A stretch of DNA of 64,000 nt from Tenacibaculum aiptasiae. GTDB lineage: Bacteria > Bacteroidota > Bacteroidia > Flavobacteriales > Flavobacteriaceae. Both the position numbers and the translations under genes were made by a program. Below, in pieces: positions 15,775 to 24,639 of the stretch. The notes under the pieces are model-generated. The model was not told where the DNA came from, made no database searches, and saw only the letters and a program-made list of their open reading frames with translations. Location: NCBI RefSeq assembly GCF_008806755.1, contig NZ_WAAU01000003.1, forward strand, positions 326,996-390,995. The letters are read 5' to 3'. Position 1 is the first letter of the stretch; each line of letters opens with the position of its first letter.

Positions 15775-16677
15775 CTATATAAAATACAGAATAATTGAAC
15801 ATGCTAATGCAGCTATAACAAATAAATCTGCAAACCATCTTTTTTGGAATAATTCCAAACCATTAGCTAACACTACAGAAATAGGAAAGAAAGAGAATAA
15901 TAATTCACTACCTATCTTATCTTTAATTAAGAAAATTATAGATAAAGAAATAGTTAGATGAGTTAAAGTTAGTATCCAGTTTTTTCTAAAAGTGTTAAGA
16001 ACAGCTAATACTTTTGGACTTTTTAGCAGTATAGAAGACAATGTTAAAAAGGAAATGAAGATAATTGGAAATAAATATTTAGTATTTAAATAGAAATCCA
16101 ATTTGTAAGAGAAGTTCCAATTAAAAAGAAGCTGGAAGTCTTCAGTTTTATCATACCAAAAACAATAAGTAAAATATAAAAAAACAGGACTGCTAAATCC
16201 AATAATAGGAATTAGTAATGTTTGATACGTAAAACGCTGATGTAAGAATATAGAAAGATAGAGTAGAATAATAAATATGGCGGTATAAGGTTCAATTAAA
16301 AATGAAAACCCAAGCCATAAACCACCATCAAATATTTTATGAAAAACATTCTTTGACGATTGCAAACTATATACTTTACGCAAAAAGAGTAATACAGTTA
16401 AACAAGCATAAAAAGTATTGTTAATATTTAAAGTGTCTGGGAAAAAACCCAGAAGAATTACAAAGAATAAAAAAGCATAAGAATTATCAAAAGTGAGTTG
16501 ATTCTTTGCAATAATGAAATTATAGACAGAAAAAACCACAATAAACCAAAGAAGTTCTTTAAAAAGACCAAAGGATAACTCTTTAGAAAATAGGCTTAAA
16601 GAAAAATAAATTAAAAAGAGTGCAAAAAGCACTACAAAATTTACAGGTTTAGATTTACCGAAAAAATTGGCTAACAT
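15775..16677 (-). CDS. Polytopic membrane protein, DUF6427-like
   Basis: 300 residues and roughly eight to ten membrane helices throughout. Begins MLANFFGKSKPVNFVVL, and contains NNTFYACLTVLLFLRKVYSL and GLWLGFSFLIEPYTAIF, which I associate with the flavobacterial family DUF6427 often found beside upp. Function unknown. Convergent with upp and divergent from the small DUF6341-like gene. Confidence 0.7.
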   Translation of the reverse strand: MLANFFGKSKPVNFVVLFALFLIYFSLSLFSKELSFGLFKELLWFIVVFSVYNFIIAKNQLTFDNSYAFLFFVILLGFFPDTLNINNTFYACLTVLLFLRKVYSLQSSKNVFHKIFDGGLWLGFSFLIEPYTAIFIILLYLSIFLHQRFTYQTLLIPIIGFSSPVFLYFTYCFWYDKTEDFQLLFNWNFSYKLDFYLNTKYLFPIIFISFLTLSSILLKSPKVLAVLNTFRKNWILTLTHLTISLSIIFLIKDKIGSELLFSFFPISVVLANGLELFQKRWFADLFVIAALACSIILYFI

Positions 16678-16689
16678 CGTTTCTTTTTA

Positions 16690-16697
16690 TATTTTTG
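16690..16697 (+). promoter_or_regulatory. -7 element of the DUF6341-trmB pair
   Basis: TATTTTTG matches TAnnTTTG, 22 bases before ATG 16720. Confidence 0.5.
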
Positions 16698-16719
16698 CAA
16701 ACGTAAAGATAATCAAGTT

Positions 16720-16938
16720 ATGTTAGGATTAAATATTTTTAGATTAATAGGAGATTTATTTGAAGTATTATTCGTCCCTTTTAAGTGGTTACGATTAGAA
16801 GTAGCTAAAGGAGATGCAGGATGGTGGACTTCTAACACTGTTAATTGGATTTTCTTAGGAGTTTTAGTAGTGTTATTTGCTTATTGGATGAACCAATCAG
16901 CTACTTTTCTACGTGAAGGAACTGAAGATAGAGCTTAA
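16720..16938 (+). CDS. Small membrane protein, DUF6341-like
   Basis: 72 residues: an amphipathic N-terminal half (LFEVLFVPFKWLRLEV), a GDAGWWTSNTVNW motif and one C-terminal membrane helix (WIFLGVLVVLFAYWM). This matches a conserved flavobacterial small protein found near upp and trmB (sometimes mis-labelled as uracil phosphoribosyltransferase in databases, as I recall). Function unknown. 12 bases before trmB, likely one operon. Confidence 0.75.
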   Translation: MLGLNIFRLIGDLFEVLFVPFKWLRLEVAKGDAGWWTSNTVNWIFLGVLVVLFAYWMNQSATFLREGTEDRA

Positions 16939-16950
16939 TTTCTACACACA

Positions 16951-17622
16951 TTGGGAAGTAAAAACAAATTAAAACGTTTCAAAGAAAATGAAACGTTTGC
17001 TAATGTTATCCAACCATCGAGAGAAGAAGTAATCAATAATTTTTCTTTAAAAGGAAAATGGAATACTTTTTTTAAAAACGATAACCCTATTGTTTTAGAA
17101 TTGGGGTGTGGTAAAGGAGAATATACTATTGCATTAGCTGAAAAAAATCCAGATAAAAATTTTATTGGCATCGATATAAAGGGTGCTCGTTTTTGGCGTG
17201 GAGCTAAAACAGCTCTAGAAAACAACATGGATAATGTTGCCTTTATTAGAACCCAAATAGAATTAGTCGATTACATTTTTGCAGAAAATGAAGTTGATGA
17301 AATATGGATTACTTTCCCAGATCCACAAATAAAGTATCAACGTACTAAGCATCGTATGACAAATGCTACCTTCTTAAGAAGATATTACCATATCTTAAAA
17401 GAAGGAGGTTTTATGAATTTAAAAACCGATAGCGAGTTTATGCATGGATATACATTAGGCTTGTTGCATGGAGAAGGACATGAAATAATACATGCAAACC
17501 ACAATGTGTATAAAAATGAAGGAGCTCCAGAGGAAGTAACTTCAACACAAACTTTTTACGAAAAACAATACTTAGAAATAGGTAAACCAATTACTTATAT
17601 CCGTTTTAAATTAAAATACTAG
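16951..17622 (+). CDS. trmB: tRNA (guanine-N7)-methyltransferase
   Basis: Methylates G46 of tRNA with S-adenosylmethionine. 223 residues. SAM-binding motif ELGCGKGEYT, then NFIGIDIKGARFWRGAKTA, and the family motif WITFPDPQIKYQRTKHRMTN containing the catalytic Asp. The start is TTG at 16951 (MGSKNKLKRFKENETF), the usual N-terminus in this group, no ATG being available nearby. Confidence 0.94.
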   Translation: MGSKNKLKRFKENETFANVIQPSREEVINNFSLKGKWNTFFKNDNPIVLELGCGKGEYTIALAEKNPDKNFIGIDIKGARFWRGAKTALENNMDNVAFIRTQIELVDYIFAENEVDEIWITFPDPQIKYQRTKHRMTNATFLRRYYHILKEGGFMNLKTDSEFMHGYTLGLLHGEGHEIIHANHNVYKNEGAPEEVTSTQTFYEKQYLEIGKPITYIRFKLKY

Positions 17623-17717
17623 ATAAATTCAATTTATAAAGAGTTTTTAAGCTATTTTTGAGAAAGGATTGCTCATTCTTTCCGTCCAACACAATAGTAA
17701 AACAAAACTCGTAAGAA

Positions 17718-18329
17718 ATGATATTATCACACTTGGCACTAGGATTTGTAACTTCCTATATAGGTTATACACCACCAAGTATGTTAAATATTACAGCGAG
17801 TAAAATTTGTATTGAAAATAATAGAAAAATTGCCTATCAATTTGCTCTTGGAGCTTCGGTAATTGTTTTAATTCAGGTTTTATTAGCAGTTTTGTTATCA
17901 TCTTTTTTGAAAGAATATCCTCAAATAATAACTTGGGTTAAAAAAATAGCAATCTTTGTTTTTGCTATTATTTCTGCAACTTTTATATATAAAGGGCTGT
18001 CAAAGTCTAAACAGAAAGAAAACAAACCTATCCGAAATGGTTTTTTCTTTGGTTTGTCATTGTCTTCTGTTAATATGTTTGCAATTCCTTTTTTTGCAGT
18101 AGCACATTCATCATTTGTAATGCACGGATGGGCAATGTCAGGACTTGTTTGTACTTCAGTTTTTGGGTTGGGGACCGTTCTTGGGACTTTTGCTATTTTA
18201 AGTAGTTATCTTTTTTTAGCTCAAAAGTTTGAGAATAAACTTATAGAGTATTCTAAATATTTTACAATATTAATAGGGGTAATCACAGGATTTATTGCAA
18301 TTTATTCAGCTGTCAAATTATATTTTTAA
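17718..18329 (+). CDS. LysE-family transporter-like membrane protein
   Basis: 203 residues, six membrane helices. The N-terminus GFVTSYIGYTPPSMLNITASKICIENNRKIAYQFALGASVIVLIQVLLAVLLS has the LysE/RhtB order (helix, PPS/P-x-x-x loop, helix with GxS). Family members export amino acids; the substrate here cannot be told. Four bases before the alkyltransferase-like gene, so probably one operon. Confidence 0.75.
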   Translation: MILSHLALGFVTSYIGYTPPSMLNITASKICIENNRKIAYQFALGASVIVLIQVLLAVLLSSFLKEYPQIITWVKKIAIFVFAIISATFIYKGLSKSKQKENKPIRNGFFFGLSLSSVNMFAIPFFAVAHSSFVMHGWAMSGLVCTSVFGLGTVLGTFAILSSYLFLAQKFENKLIEYSKYFTILIGVITGFIAIYSAVKLYF

Positions 18330-18332
18330 TAA

Positions 18333-18659
18333 GTGGGAAAATCAGATAATTTTTTTGAAAGAGTCTACGAAGTAGCACGTTTAATACCATACGGTAGAGT
18401 TACCAGTTATGGAGCAATAGCAACATATTTAGGAGTAGCACGTTCTGCAAGAATGGTGGGCTGGGCGATGAATAATTCCAGTGCTAAAAATGTTCCTGCG
18501 CATAGAGTTGTAAATAGAATAGGCTTGCTAACAGGTAAACAGCATTTTGATGGAACAAACCTTATGCAGCAACTTTTAGAAAGTGAAGGTATAAAGGTTA
18601 AAGAAAATCAAATTCAAGATTTTGATAAGGTTTTTTGGAACCCATCTGAAGAATTATAG
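18333..18659 (+). CDS. Alkyltransferase-like (ATL) protein, MGMT family without catalytic Cys
   Basis: 108 residues starting at GTG 18333 (MGKSDNFFERVYEVARLIPYGRVTSYGAIATYLG), the MGMT winged-helix domain. The reactive PCHR motif of alkylguanine transferases is PAHR here (Ala56), so the protein cannot accept alkyl groups. Proteins of this type bind O6-alkylguanine and hand it to nucleotide excision repair (family knowledge). Normal length for an ATL. It overlaps the 3' end of the convergent sterol-desaturase gene by six bases. Confidence 0.88.
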   Translation: MGKSDNFFERVYEVARLIPYGRVTSYGAIATYLGVARSARMVGWAMNNSSAKNVPAHRVVNRIGLLTGKQHFDGTNLMQQLLESEGIKVKENQIQDFDKVFWNPSEEL

Positions 18660-19553
18660 TTTTTTATCACCAAGACTTTTCCTCAGTTCTTTTGTAGTTA
18701 AAGTACTCTTATCATGACTCCAACCCGGAGGCATTAATAAATACTTAATTCCATTAAGTAAACTCCCACTGTTAAAAGCTCTAGTAAGCATGCTTTTCCA
18801 TTCATGAAACTCAACTTTAAATAAGTTATGAGTTTTAATATTAGAAGTTAATCCATAAGTAGGAGTTTCTTCTTCTTTTTGAAAAGTACCAAACATACGA
18901 TCCCAAATAATTAATACGCCAGCATGATTTTTGTCTAAATATTTTAAGTTAGATCCATGATGTACTCTATGATGAGAAGGTGTATTGAAAACAAATTCAA
19001 ACCAAGAAGGAAGCTTTTTAATTTTTTCTGTGTGAATCCAATATTGATAAATAAAATTTAAAGTTTTAATAGCAAATATTTGTAGAGGATGAAAACCTAC
19101 TAAAGGCAACCAAATCCAAAATAAAAAATGTCCTGTAACATCATAGGTCCAAGTTTTTCGTAAAGCAGTTGAAAAATTGAAACGTTCAGAAGAGTGATGT
19201 ACTACATGACTAGCCCAATAAAAGGATACGGTATGAGAAATTCTATGTCCCCAATAAAAAACAAAATCATCTAAAAAGAATAAAATTATCCATGATGGCC
19301 AAGAGTTATATCCAATTGTAAATAGTCTAAAATTATCATATACAAAAAAGAATAGTAATAGTTTTAATGATTTTGTAAATAATGAAATTATAAAGAAGAT
19401 TAATCCCGAAAGAATATTTACACCAGAGTCCTTGAATTCATGATTCTGATTTCGGTCTTTCCAACCAAGATATATTTCTACTAAAATTAAGAGAATAAAT
19501 ATAGGAATAGCTATAGGGTAAGCCAGTAAGTTTATTTGATTTATTAGATCCAT
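18654..19553 (-). CDS. Sterol desaturase / fatty acid hydroxylase family protein (paralogue 1)
   Basis: 299 residues, several membrane helices and the family's di-iron His clusters: HRISH (in FYWGHRISHTV), HVVHHSS, and HHRVHHG near residue 205. Members hydroxylate or desaturate membrane lipids using O2 and ferredoxin-type electron donors. Closely related in layout to the proteins at 22764 and 36240 (shared WDRMFGTF, NTPSHHRVHH). Substrate unknown. Monocistronic, convergent with the ATL gene. Confidence 0.88.
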   Translation of the reverse strand: MDLINQINLLAYPIAIPIFILLILVEIYLGWKDRNQNHEFKDSGVNILSGLIFFIISLFTKSLKLLLFFFVYDNFRLFTIGYNSWPSWIILFFLDDFVFYWGHRISHTVSFYWASHVVHHSSERFNFSTALRKTWTYDVTGHFLFWIWLPLVGFHPLQIFAIKTLNFIYQYWIHTEKIKKLPSWFEFVFNTPSHHRVHHGSNLKYLDKNHAGVLIIWDRMFGTFQKEEETPTYGLTSNIKTHNLFKVEFHEWKSMLTRAFNSGSLLNGIKYLLMPPGWSHDKSTLTTKELRKSLGDKKL

Positions 19554-19641
19554 AGGTTAACGAAAATACTAAAAATAAATATCGCTTATAAATCTATAAA
19601 TAATCACGATGTAAACGCTTTATTTTATGAGGGCTAAAGCG

Positions 19642-19649
19642 TATCTTTG
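19642..19649 (+). promoter_or_regulatory. -7 element of the mrp-nifU-like operon
   Basis: TATCTTTG matches TAnnTTTG, 31 bases before ATG 19681. Confidence 0.5.
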
Positions 19650-19680
19650 TAATTTAGAATTAATTTAATTTATTACTCTA

Positions 19681-20811
19681 ATGAGTTTTAAGAAACAAGA
19701 TATATACAAGGCGTTAGAAACTATTACTGCACCTGGAGAAGGTAAAAGTTTGGTTGAAAACGAAAATATAAAAAACGTAGTAGCTTTTGGCGATGAGGTT
19801 ATTGTTGATGTAACAATTTCTAATCCGACATTACAAGCTAAAAAGAAAGTTGAAGTTGAGATAATGAAAGCAATTCACCAACACGTCGATGAAAAGATTG
19901 ATGTAAAAGTGAATGTGAAGGTAGAAGTTCAACAAAAAGAAAATCCAAACCAGATAAGAGGAAAAGAAATTCCTAATATTCAAAATATTATTGCAGTAGC
20001 ATCTGGTAAAGGAGGAGTAGGAAAATCTACTATTACTTCTAACATGGCAGTATCTTTAGCAAAGATGGGGTTCAAAGTTGGAGTTTTAGATGCCGATGTT
20101 TATGGGCCATCACAACACTTAATGTTTGATGTAGAATTAGAAAAGCCATTAGCAGTAAATGTGAATGGACGTTCAAAAATGAAACCAGTAGAAAACTATG
20201 GAGTTAAATTATTATCTCTAGGTTTTTTTACAAACCCAAACCAAGCAGTAATTTGGCGTGGACCAATGGCTTCAAAAGCATTAAACCAATTAATTTTTGA
20301 TGCAGATTGGGGAGAGTTAGATTTTCTATTAATTGATTTACCTCCAGGAACAGGAGATGTACATTTATCAATAGTACAAGCAGTTCCAATTAATGGAGCA
20401 GTAGTAGTAAGTACACCGCAAAACATTGCCTTAGCAGATGCTAAAAAAGGAGTAGCAATGTTTCAACAAGAAAGTATTAATGTGCCAGTTTTAGGTATTG
20501 TGGAAAACATGGCGTATTTTACACCAGCTGAATTGCCAGATAATAAATATTACATTTTTGGAGAAGGAGGCGCAAAAAATTTAGCTGAAGATATTGAAAC
20601 TAGTTTCTTAGGAGAAATTCCATTGGTGCAAAGTATTCGTGAAGCAGGGGATGCAGGACGTCCAGTAGCTTTACAAGAAAACTCACCATTAGAAAAAGCA
20701 TTTACAGATGTAACAAAAGAAATGGTTTCTCAATTATTAAAAAGAAATGCAAATTTACCACCAACTGAAGTAGTTCGTATTACAACAATGAGTGGTTGTA
20801 GCACAAAATAA
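19681..20811 (+). CDS. apbC: Mrp/NBP35 family Fe-S carrier ATPase
   Basis: 376 residues. N-terminal MIP18-like (DUF59) domain, about 1-85, then the deviant Walker A ASGKGGVGKST (about residues 107-116), DADVYGPSQ, and LIDLPPGTGDVHL. It binds and transfers [4Fe-4S] clusters. The family CxxC is not obvious in the usual place; the protein ends TTMSGCSTK. Ten bases upstream of a NifU-like scaffold, consistent with a joint role in Fe-S cluster assembly. Confidence 0.92.
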   Translation: MSFKKQDIYKALETITAPGEGKSLVENENIKNVVAFGDEVIVDVTISNPTLQAKKKVEVEIMKAIHQHVDEKIDVKVNVKVEVQQKENPNQIRGKEIPNIQNIIAVASGKGGVGKSTITSNMAVSLAKMGFKVGVLDADVYGPSQHLMFDVELEKPLAVNVNGRSKMKPVENYGVKLLSLGFFTNPNQAVIWRGPMASKALNQLIFDADWGELDFLLIDLPPGTGDVHLSIVQAVPINGAVVVSTPQNIALADAKKGVAMFQQESINVPVLGIVENMAYFTPAELPDNKYYIFGEGGAKNLAEDIETSFLGEIPLVQSIREAGDAGRPVALQENSPLEKAFTDVTKEMVSQLLKRNANLPPTEVVRITTMSGCSTK

Positions 20812-20820
20812 TCAAAGATT

Positions 20821-21057
20821 ATGACAGCAACAGAAACAAAAAATAACGTAGAGAAGGCGTTAGAAGAAATCCGCCCGTTTTTAGTAAGCGATGGTGGAAA
20901 TATTAAGTTATTATCTATTGAAAATAATACAGTAAAAGTACAATTAGAAGGAGCTTGTAGTGGTTGTTCAGTAAATCAAATGACGTTAAAAAACGGAGTT
21001 GAGGCAACAATTAAAAAATACGCACCAGAAATTGAAGAAGTAATTAATGTTGAATAA
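20821..21057 (+). CDS. NifU-like Fe-S scaffold protein
   Basis: 78 residues equal to the C-terminal NifU domain: VEKALEEIRPFLVSDGGNIKLLSIE and the cluster-binding CSGCSVNQMTLKNGVE (CxxC). Carries clusters to target apo-proteins. Follows the Mrp gene by nine bases and precedes the ferredoxin reductase. Confidence 0.93.
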   Translation: MTATETKNNVEKALEEIRPFLVSDGGNIKLLSIENNTVKVQLEGACSGCSVNQMTLKNGVEATIKKYAPEIEEVINVE

Positions 21058-21121
21058 CTGATAAAAATCAGTATTTAAAAAAATTACAACTAATAAATTT
21101 ACTCGATTTTATTATTTGAAA

Positions 21122-22177
21122 ATGATTAAGACAGATATACTAATTATCGGTGCTGGTCCCACTGGATTGTTCACCGTTTTTGAAGCAGGATTATTAAAGT
21201 TAAAATGTCACTTAATTGATGCATTGCCACAACCAGGAGGGCAATGTTCTGAAATATATCCTAAAAAACCAATATTCGATATTCCAGCTTATCCAGAAAT
21301 TTTAGCAGGTGATTTAACCGATAAATTGATGGAACAAATAAAGCAATTTGAACCAGGTTTTACTTTAGGAGAGCGTGCAGATACCATCGAAAAACAAGAC
21401 GATGGGTCTTTTATTGTTACTACAAATAAAGGAACAAAACACCAAGCACCTGTGGTAGCTATTGCAGGAGGATTAGGAAGTTTTGAACCTCGTAAACCAC
21501 CTATTCCTAATATTGCTGATTTTGAAGATAATGGAGTAGAATATATGATCCGTGAACCAGAATTATATCGCGATAAAGATGTAGTTATTGCGGGTGGTGG
21601 AGATTCTGCATTAGACTGGTCTATTTTCTTAGCAGATGTAGCTTCTTCAGTTACATTAATCCATAGAAGAAATGAATTTAGAGGAGCTTTAGATTCAGTA
21701 GATAAAGTTCAGGAATTAAAGAACGAAGGAAAGATTAATCTAATAACACCAGCTGAGGTTAAAGGAATTGTTGGAGAAGGCAAAGTAGAAGGTGTTATGG
21801 TAGAGCAAAAAGATAAAGAACCATTTACTTTAGCATGTGATCATTTCATTCCATTATTCGGATTGGCTCCTAAATTAGGACCTATAGCTAATTGGGGATT
21901 AGAGATTGAGAAAAATGCAATTAAAGTAAATAATGCATTAGACTATCAAACAAATATTCCTGGAATTTATGCTATTGGTGATGTGAATACATATCCAGGA
22001 AAATTAAAGTTAATTTTATGTGGTTTTCACGAAGCAACTTTAATGTGTCAGAGTGCTTTTCAACGTATTTATCCAGACAAAAAGTATGTAATGAAATATA
22101 CTACAGTTGGAGGGGTAACAGGTTTTGATGGAACTAAAAAAGAAGCACCTAAAGCTGTTGTAAAAGCGATTAACTAA
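21122..22177 (+). CDS. Ferredoxin-NADP reductase, thioredoxin-reductase-like type
   Basis: About 352 residues. FAD-binding GAGPTGLFTVFEAG, second Rossmann motif VIAGGGDSALDW, and the C-terminal FAD contact YAIGDVNTYPGK. No CxxC redox pair between the two domains, so it is not a thioredoxin reductase but the related FNR (as in Bacillus YumC). ATG 21122 is preferred to the TTG at 21116. A [2Fe-2S] ferredoxin lies three genes on, with a sterol-desaturase-like enzyme between, which suggests an electron chain to that oxygenase (inference). Confidence 0.9.
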   Translation: MIKTDILIIGAGPTGLFTVFEAGLLKLKCHLIDALPQPGGQCSEIYPKKPIFDIPAYPEILAGDLTDKLMEQIKQFEPGFTLGERADTIEKQDDGSFIVTTNKGTKHQAPVVAIAGGLGSFEPRKPPIPNIADFEDNGVEYMIREPELYRDKDVVIAGGGDSALDWSIFLADVASSVTLIHRRNEFRGALDSVDKVQELKNEGKINLITPAEVKGIVGEGKVEGVMVEQKDKEPFTLACDHFIPLFGLAPKLGPIANWGLEIEKNAIKVNNALDYQTNIPGIYAIGDVNTYPGKLKLILCGFHEATLMCQSAFQRIYPDKKYVMKYTTVGGVTGFDGTKKEAPKAVVKAIN

Positions 22178-22180
22178 AAA

Positions 22181-22759
22181 ATGACTAAGACATTATATGA
22201 TTTGACAAGAGAAGATTGGAATACACTTTTTCCTATTCAATTGTCAAATCATAATAAAAATTGGAAGCACATTTTTGAAAGAGAAAAAGCCAATATTATT
22301 AAGAATGTCGATAATTCATATTTTAACAGAATAGAGCATTTTGGTAGTACTTCAATACCAAATATAAAGTCAAAGGCTTATATTGATTTATTTATTGAAA
22401 TTCCAAAAGAGCTTTTATTCAATAAAGAAGTAATTAAAAGCTTCGAAAATTTAGGTTATACTTATTTTGAAGTGCCAGAAAGAGAAAATATACAAGCGTA
22501 TATGTCTTTTGGTAAAGGGTATAATTTAGAAGGTAAAAAAGAACAAATTTACCATATTCATATGTGTCCTAAGGACAATGAAATGACTCAACAATTAAAG
22601 TTTAGAGACTATTTAATTGATAACCCCAAAAGAGCAAAAGAATACGAGAGACTGAAAGTAGAATTAGCATCTAAACATAAAAACGATAGAGGTGCTTATG
22701 TATTAGGAAAAACTAATTTTGTAAAAGAAACTCTTAAATTATATTACAAAAAAGAATAG
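22181..22759 (+). CDS. GrpB family protein (UPF0157)
   Basis: 192 residues. The GrpB signature is visible: WNTLFPIQLSNHNKNWKHIFEREK, then RIEHFGSTSIPNIKSKAYIDLFIEI, related to nucleotidyltransferase folds. Function not established. Three bases after the reductase and four before the oxygenase, so part of the same transcript. Confidence 0.87.
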   Translation: MTKTLYDLTREDWNTLFPIQLSNHNKNWKHIFEREKANIIKNVDNSYFNRIEHFGSTSIPNIKSKAYIDLFIEIPKELLFNKEVIKSFENLGYTYFEVPERENIQAYMSFGKGYNLEGKKEQIYHIHMCPKDNEMTQQLKFRDYLIDNPKRAKEYERLKVELASKHKNDRGAYVLGKTNFVKETLKLYYKKE

Positions 22760-22763
22760 AGAA

Positions 22764-23660
22764 TTGACATTAACAGATTACATACAACAACTTTCAGAAG
22801 ATAAATTATTATACTTTGCTTTACCCATTTTTTTTATTTCCATGCTGGTCGAATATCAGTTTGCAAAAGAAAAATATTATGGTAAAGATACAGGTGTTTC
22901 TTTATTGATGATGGTGTTTTCCGCTATTGTTGAGTTTATTCCTAAAATTTTAGCCTTTGTAGCTTTCTTTTACTTATATGAAATAAGTCCATTAAAAGAT
23001 GTTGTAGGACGTCAATGGTGGGCATGGATTGTGTTATTGTTTGCAGATGATTTAGCTTACTATTGGTTTCATAGATTGAACCATGAAGTACGATTATTCT
23101 GGGCAGGTCATGTACCACATCATTCATCAGTACACATGAATTTAGGGACAGCTTTACGTCAAGGAGTTGGAGAGCGTATTCACAAATTTTTCTTTTGGAT
23201 GTGGATACCTTTATTAGGTTTTGATCCATTAATGATGTTCACCATGATGGGGATTAGTTTAATTTATCAATTCTTTGTACATACAGAACTAGTTGATAAG
23301 TTGCCAAAGCCAATAGAGTTTATTTTTAATACACCTTCTCATCACAGAGTACACCATGCTTCTAATATTCGCTATTTAGATTGTAATCACGCAGGAATTT
23401 TAATTATTTGGGATCGTATGTTTGGAACATTTTCTGAAGAATTAAAAGAAGTAGATAAACCTGTATATGGGTTAACAGTAAACATAGAAACATACAATCC
23501 GGTTAAAGTAGCAACTCATGAGTATGCCGCTATATGGAAAGATGTAAAGCGTGCAGATTCATGGAGTGATAAATTAAACTATATTTTCAACTCACCAGGT
23601 TGGAGTCATGATGGAGAAGATAAAAGGGCGAAAACTCTAAGAAAAAAAATGAATTTATAA
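22764..23660 (+). CDS. Sterol desaturase / fatty acid hydroxylase family protein (paralogue 2)
   Basis: 298 residues from TTG 22764 (MTLTDYIQQLSEDKLLYFALP). Four membrane helices and the His clusters HRLNHE, HVPHHSS and HHRVHHAS, plus WDRMFGTF. A di-iron lipid hydroxylase or desaturase by family. It is wedged between a ferredoxin reductase and a [2Fe-2S] ferredoxin, which are the natural electron donors for such an enzyme; the ferredoxin starts 3 bases after its stop. This context makes an actual oxygenase reaction more likely than for its paralogues. Confidence 0.9.
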   Translation: MTLTDYIQQLSEDKLLYFALPIFFISMLVEYQFAKEKYYGKDTGVSLLMMVFSAIVEFIPKILAFVAFFYLYEISPLKDVVGRQWWAWIVLLFADDLAYYWFHRLNHEVRLFWAGHVPHHSSVHMNLGTALRQGVGERIHKFFFWMWIPLLGFDPLMMFTMMGISLIYQFFVHTELVDKLPKPIEFIFNTPSHHRVHHASNIRYLDCNHAGILIIWDRMFGTFSEELKEVDKPVYGLTVNIETYNPVKVATHEYAAIWKDVKRADSWSDKLNYIFNSPGWSHDGEDKRAKTLRKKMNL

Positions 23661-23662
23661 TT

Positions 23663-23995
23663 ATGGAGCAAGATATTACTATAAAAATTACAGATCGTGA
23701 AGGTGTGACACATGAAATACAAGCACCAACAGACATGGCAATGAATTTAATGGAAGTAGTTCGTTCTTATGAGTTAGCTCCAGAAGGAACTATTGGAATT
23801 TGTGGTGGTATGGCAATGTGTGCTTCATGTCAATGTTATATCAAATCGGATCATGAATTGCCAGAAATGGGAGATGATGAAGACGCAATGCTTGCAGAAG
23901 CTTTTTATGTAGAAGATAATAGCCGTTTAGGTTGTCAAATACAAATGACACCTGAATTAGAAGGGCTAGAAGTAGAACTAGCACCAGAGAGTTAA
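23663..23995 (+). CDS. [2Fe-2S] ferredoxin
   Basis: 110 residues. Plant/adrenodoxin-type cluster ligands: CGGMAMCASC (Cys x5 Cys x2 Cys) and the distal Cys in RLGCQIQ. The acidic surface segment (PEMGDDEDAMLAEAFYVEDNS) is typical of adrenodoxin-like ferredoxins that serve hydroxylases. Directly follows the sterol-desaturase-like gene and ends at a strong terminator. Confidence 0.94.
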   Translation: MEQDITIKITDREGVTHEIQAPTDMAMNLMEVVRSYELAPEGTIGICGGMAMCASCQCYIKSDHELPEMGDDEDAMLAEAFYVEDNSRLGCQIQMTPELEGLEVELAPES

Positions 23996-24004
23996 AAATA
24001 TTTA

Positions 24005-24036
24005 AATAGCTTAAGTTTAATCAAACTTAAGCTATT
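24005..24036. terminator. Bidirectional terminator overlapping the flavodoxin stop
   Basis: A 14-bp perfect stem AATAGCTTAAGTTT (24005-24018), loop AATC, complement 24023-24036, with T-rich flanks. The flavodoxin stop codon (24027-24029) lies inside the right arm. Confidence 0.9.
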
Positions 24037-24545
24037 AATTTTTCTTTCAATATCGATAACCAAGTAGATAGTCTTTCTTGTGTTAATTCTGGTTGATTGT
24101 CTTCATCCAAAGCTAAACCATAAAACAACTCCTCACCTTCTATTTTTGCTTTAGATTCAGTGTAATCATAACCATCCGTAGGCCATTGTCCTATAATTTT
24201 TCCACCATTTTCTAAAACTACTTCTGCTAGCATTCCTACACCATCAATAAAGTATTCACCGTAGCCATATTGATCACCTAAACCAAATAAAGCTATTGTT
24301 TTGTTTGTAAAATCAATGGTTTTAAATTCATCAAAGTATGATTCCCAATCGCTTTGTAAATCACCATCATACCAAGTAGATAACCCTAAAAACAGAATAT
24401 CCATTCTTTCAAAATCAGATTTTGATACTTGAGATACTTCAATTACTTCAATTTCACTTTCATTCCACTCATCTACAATGGTATGCGTTATTTCTTCTGT
24501 CATTCCAGTATCAGAGCCATAAATTAAGCCAATATTTTTATTCAT
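24027..24545 (-). CDS. fldA: Flavodoxin
   Basis: 172 residues. FMN phosphate loop IYGSDTGMTEEI, the WYDGDLQSDWESYF and GLGDQYGYGEYFIDGVG segments that wrap the isoalloxazine ring; a long-chain flavodoxin. I choose the ATG at 24545 (MNKNIGLIYGSD); the upstream in-frame ATG at 24611 would add 22 residues foreign to the family. It replaces ferredoxin under iron shortage in many bacteria. It is divergent from the siderophore operon, so a shared iron-responsive control region (24546-24672) is likely. Confidence 0.93.
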   Translation of the reverse strand: MNKNIGLIYGSDTGMTEEITHTIVDEWNESEIEVIEVSQVSKSDFERMDILFLGLSTWYDGDLQSDWESYFDEFKTIDFTNKTIALFGLGDQYGYGEYFIDGVGMLAEVVLENGGKIIGQWPTDGYDYTESKAKIEGEELFYGLALDEDNQPELTQERLSTWLSILKEKLIA

Positions 24546-24631
24546 TTTTAGCGGTTTTAAAAATTGTAATCCTTTTTTGTTTTGCGTCTTTTTAATTTCT
24601 AATCGCGTCATTTTTTTTATGAAGCGAGATA

Positions 24632-24639
24632 TATTTTTG
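24632..24639 (+). promoter_or_regulatory. -7 element of the siderophore operon
   Basis: TATTTTTG fits TAnnTTTG, 33 bases before the decarboxylase ATG. It is followed by ATTAAGACTAAATAAA (24653-24668), whose reverse complement shares TTTATTTAG with the element upstream of the two receptor genes. Confidence 0.45.
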
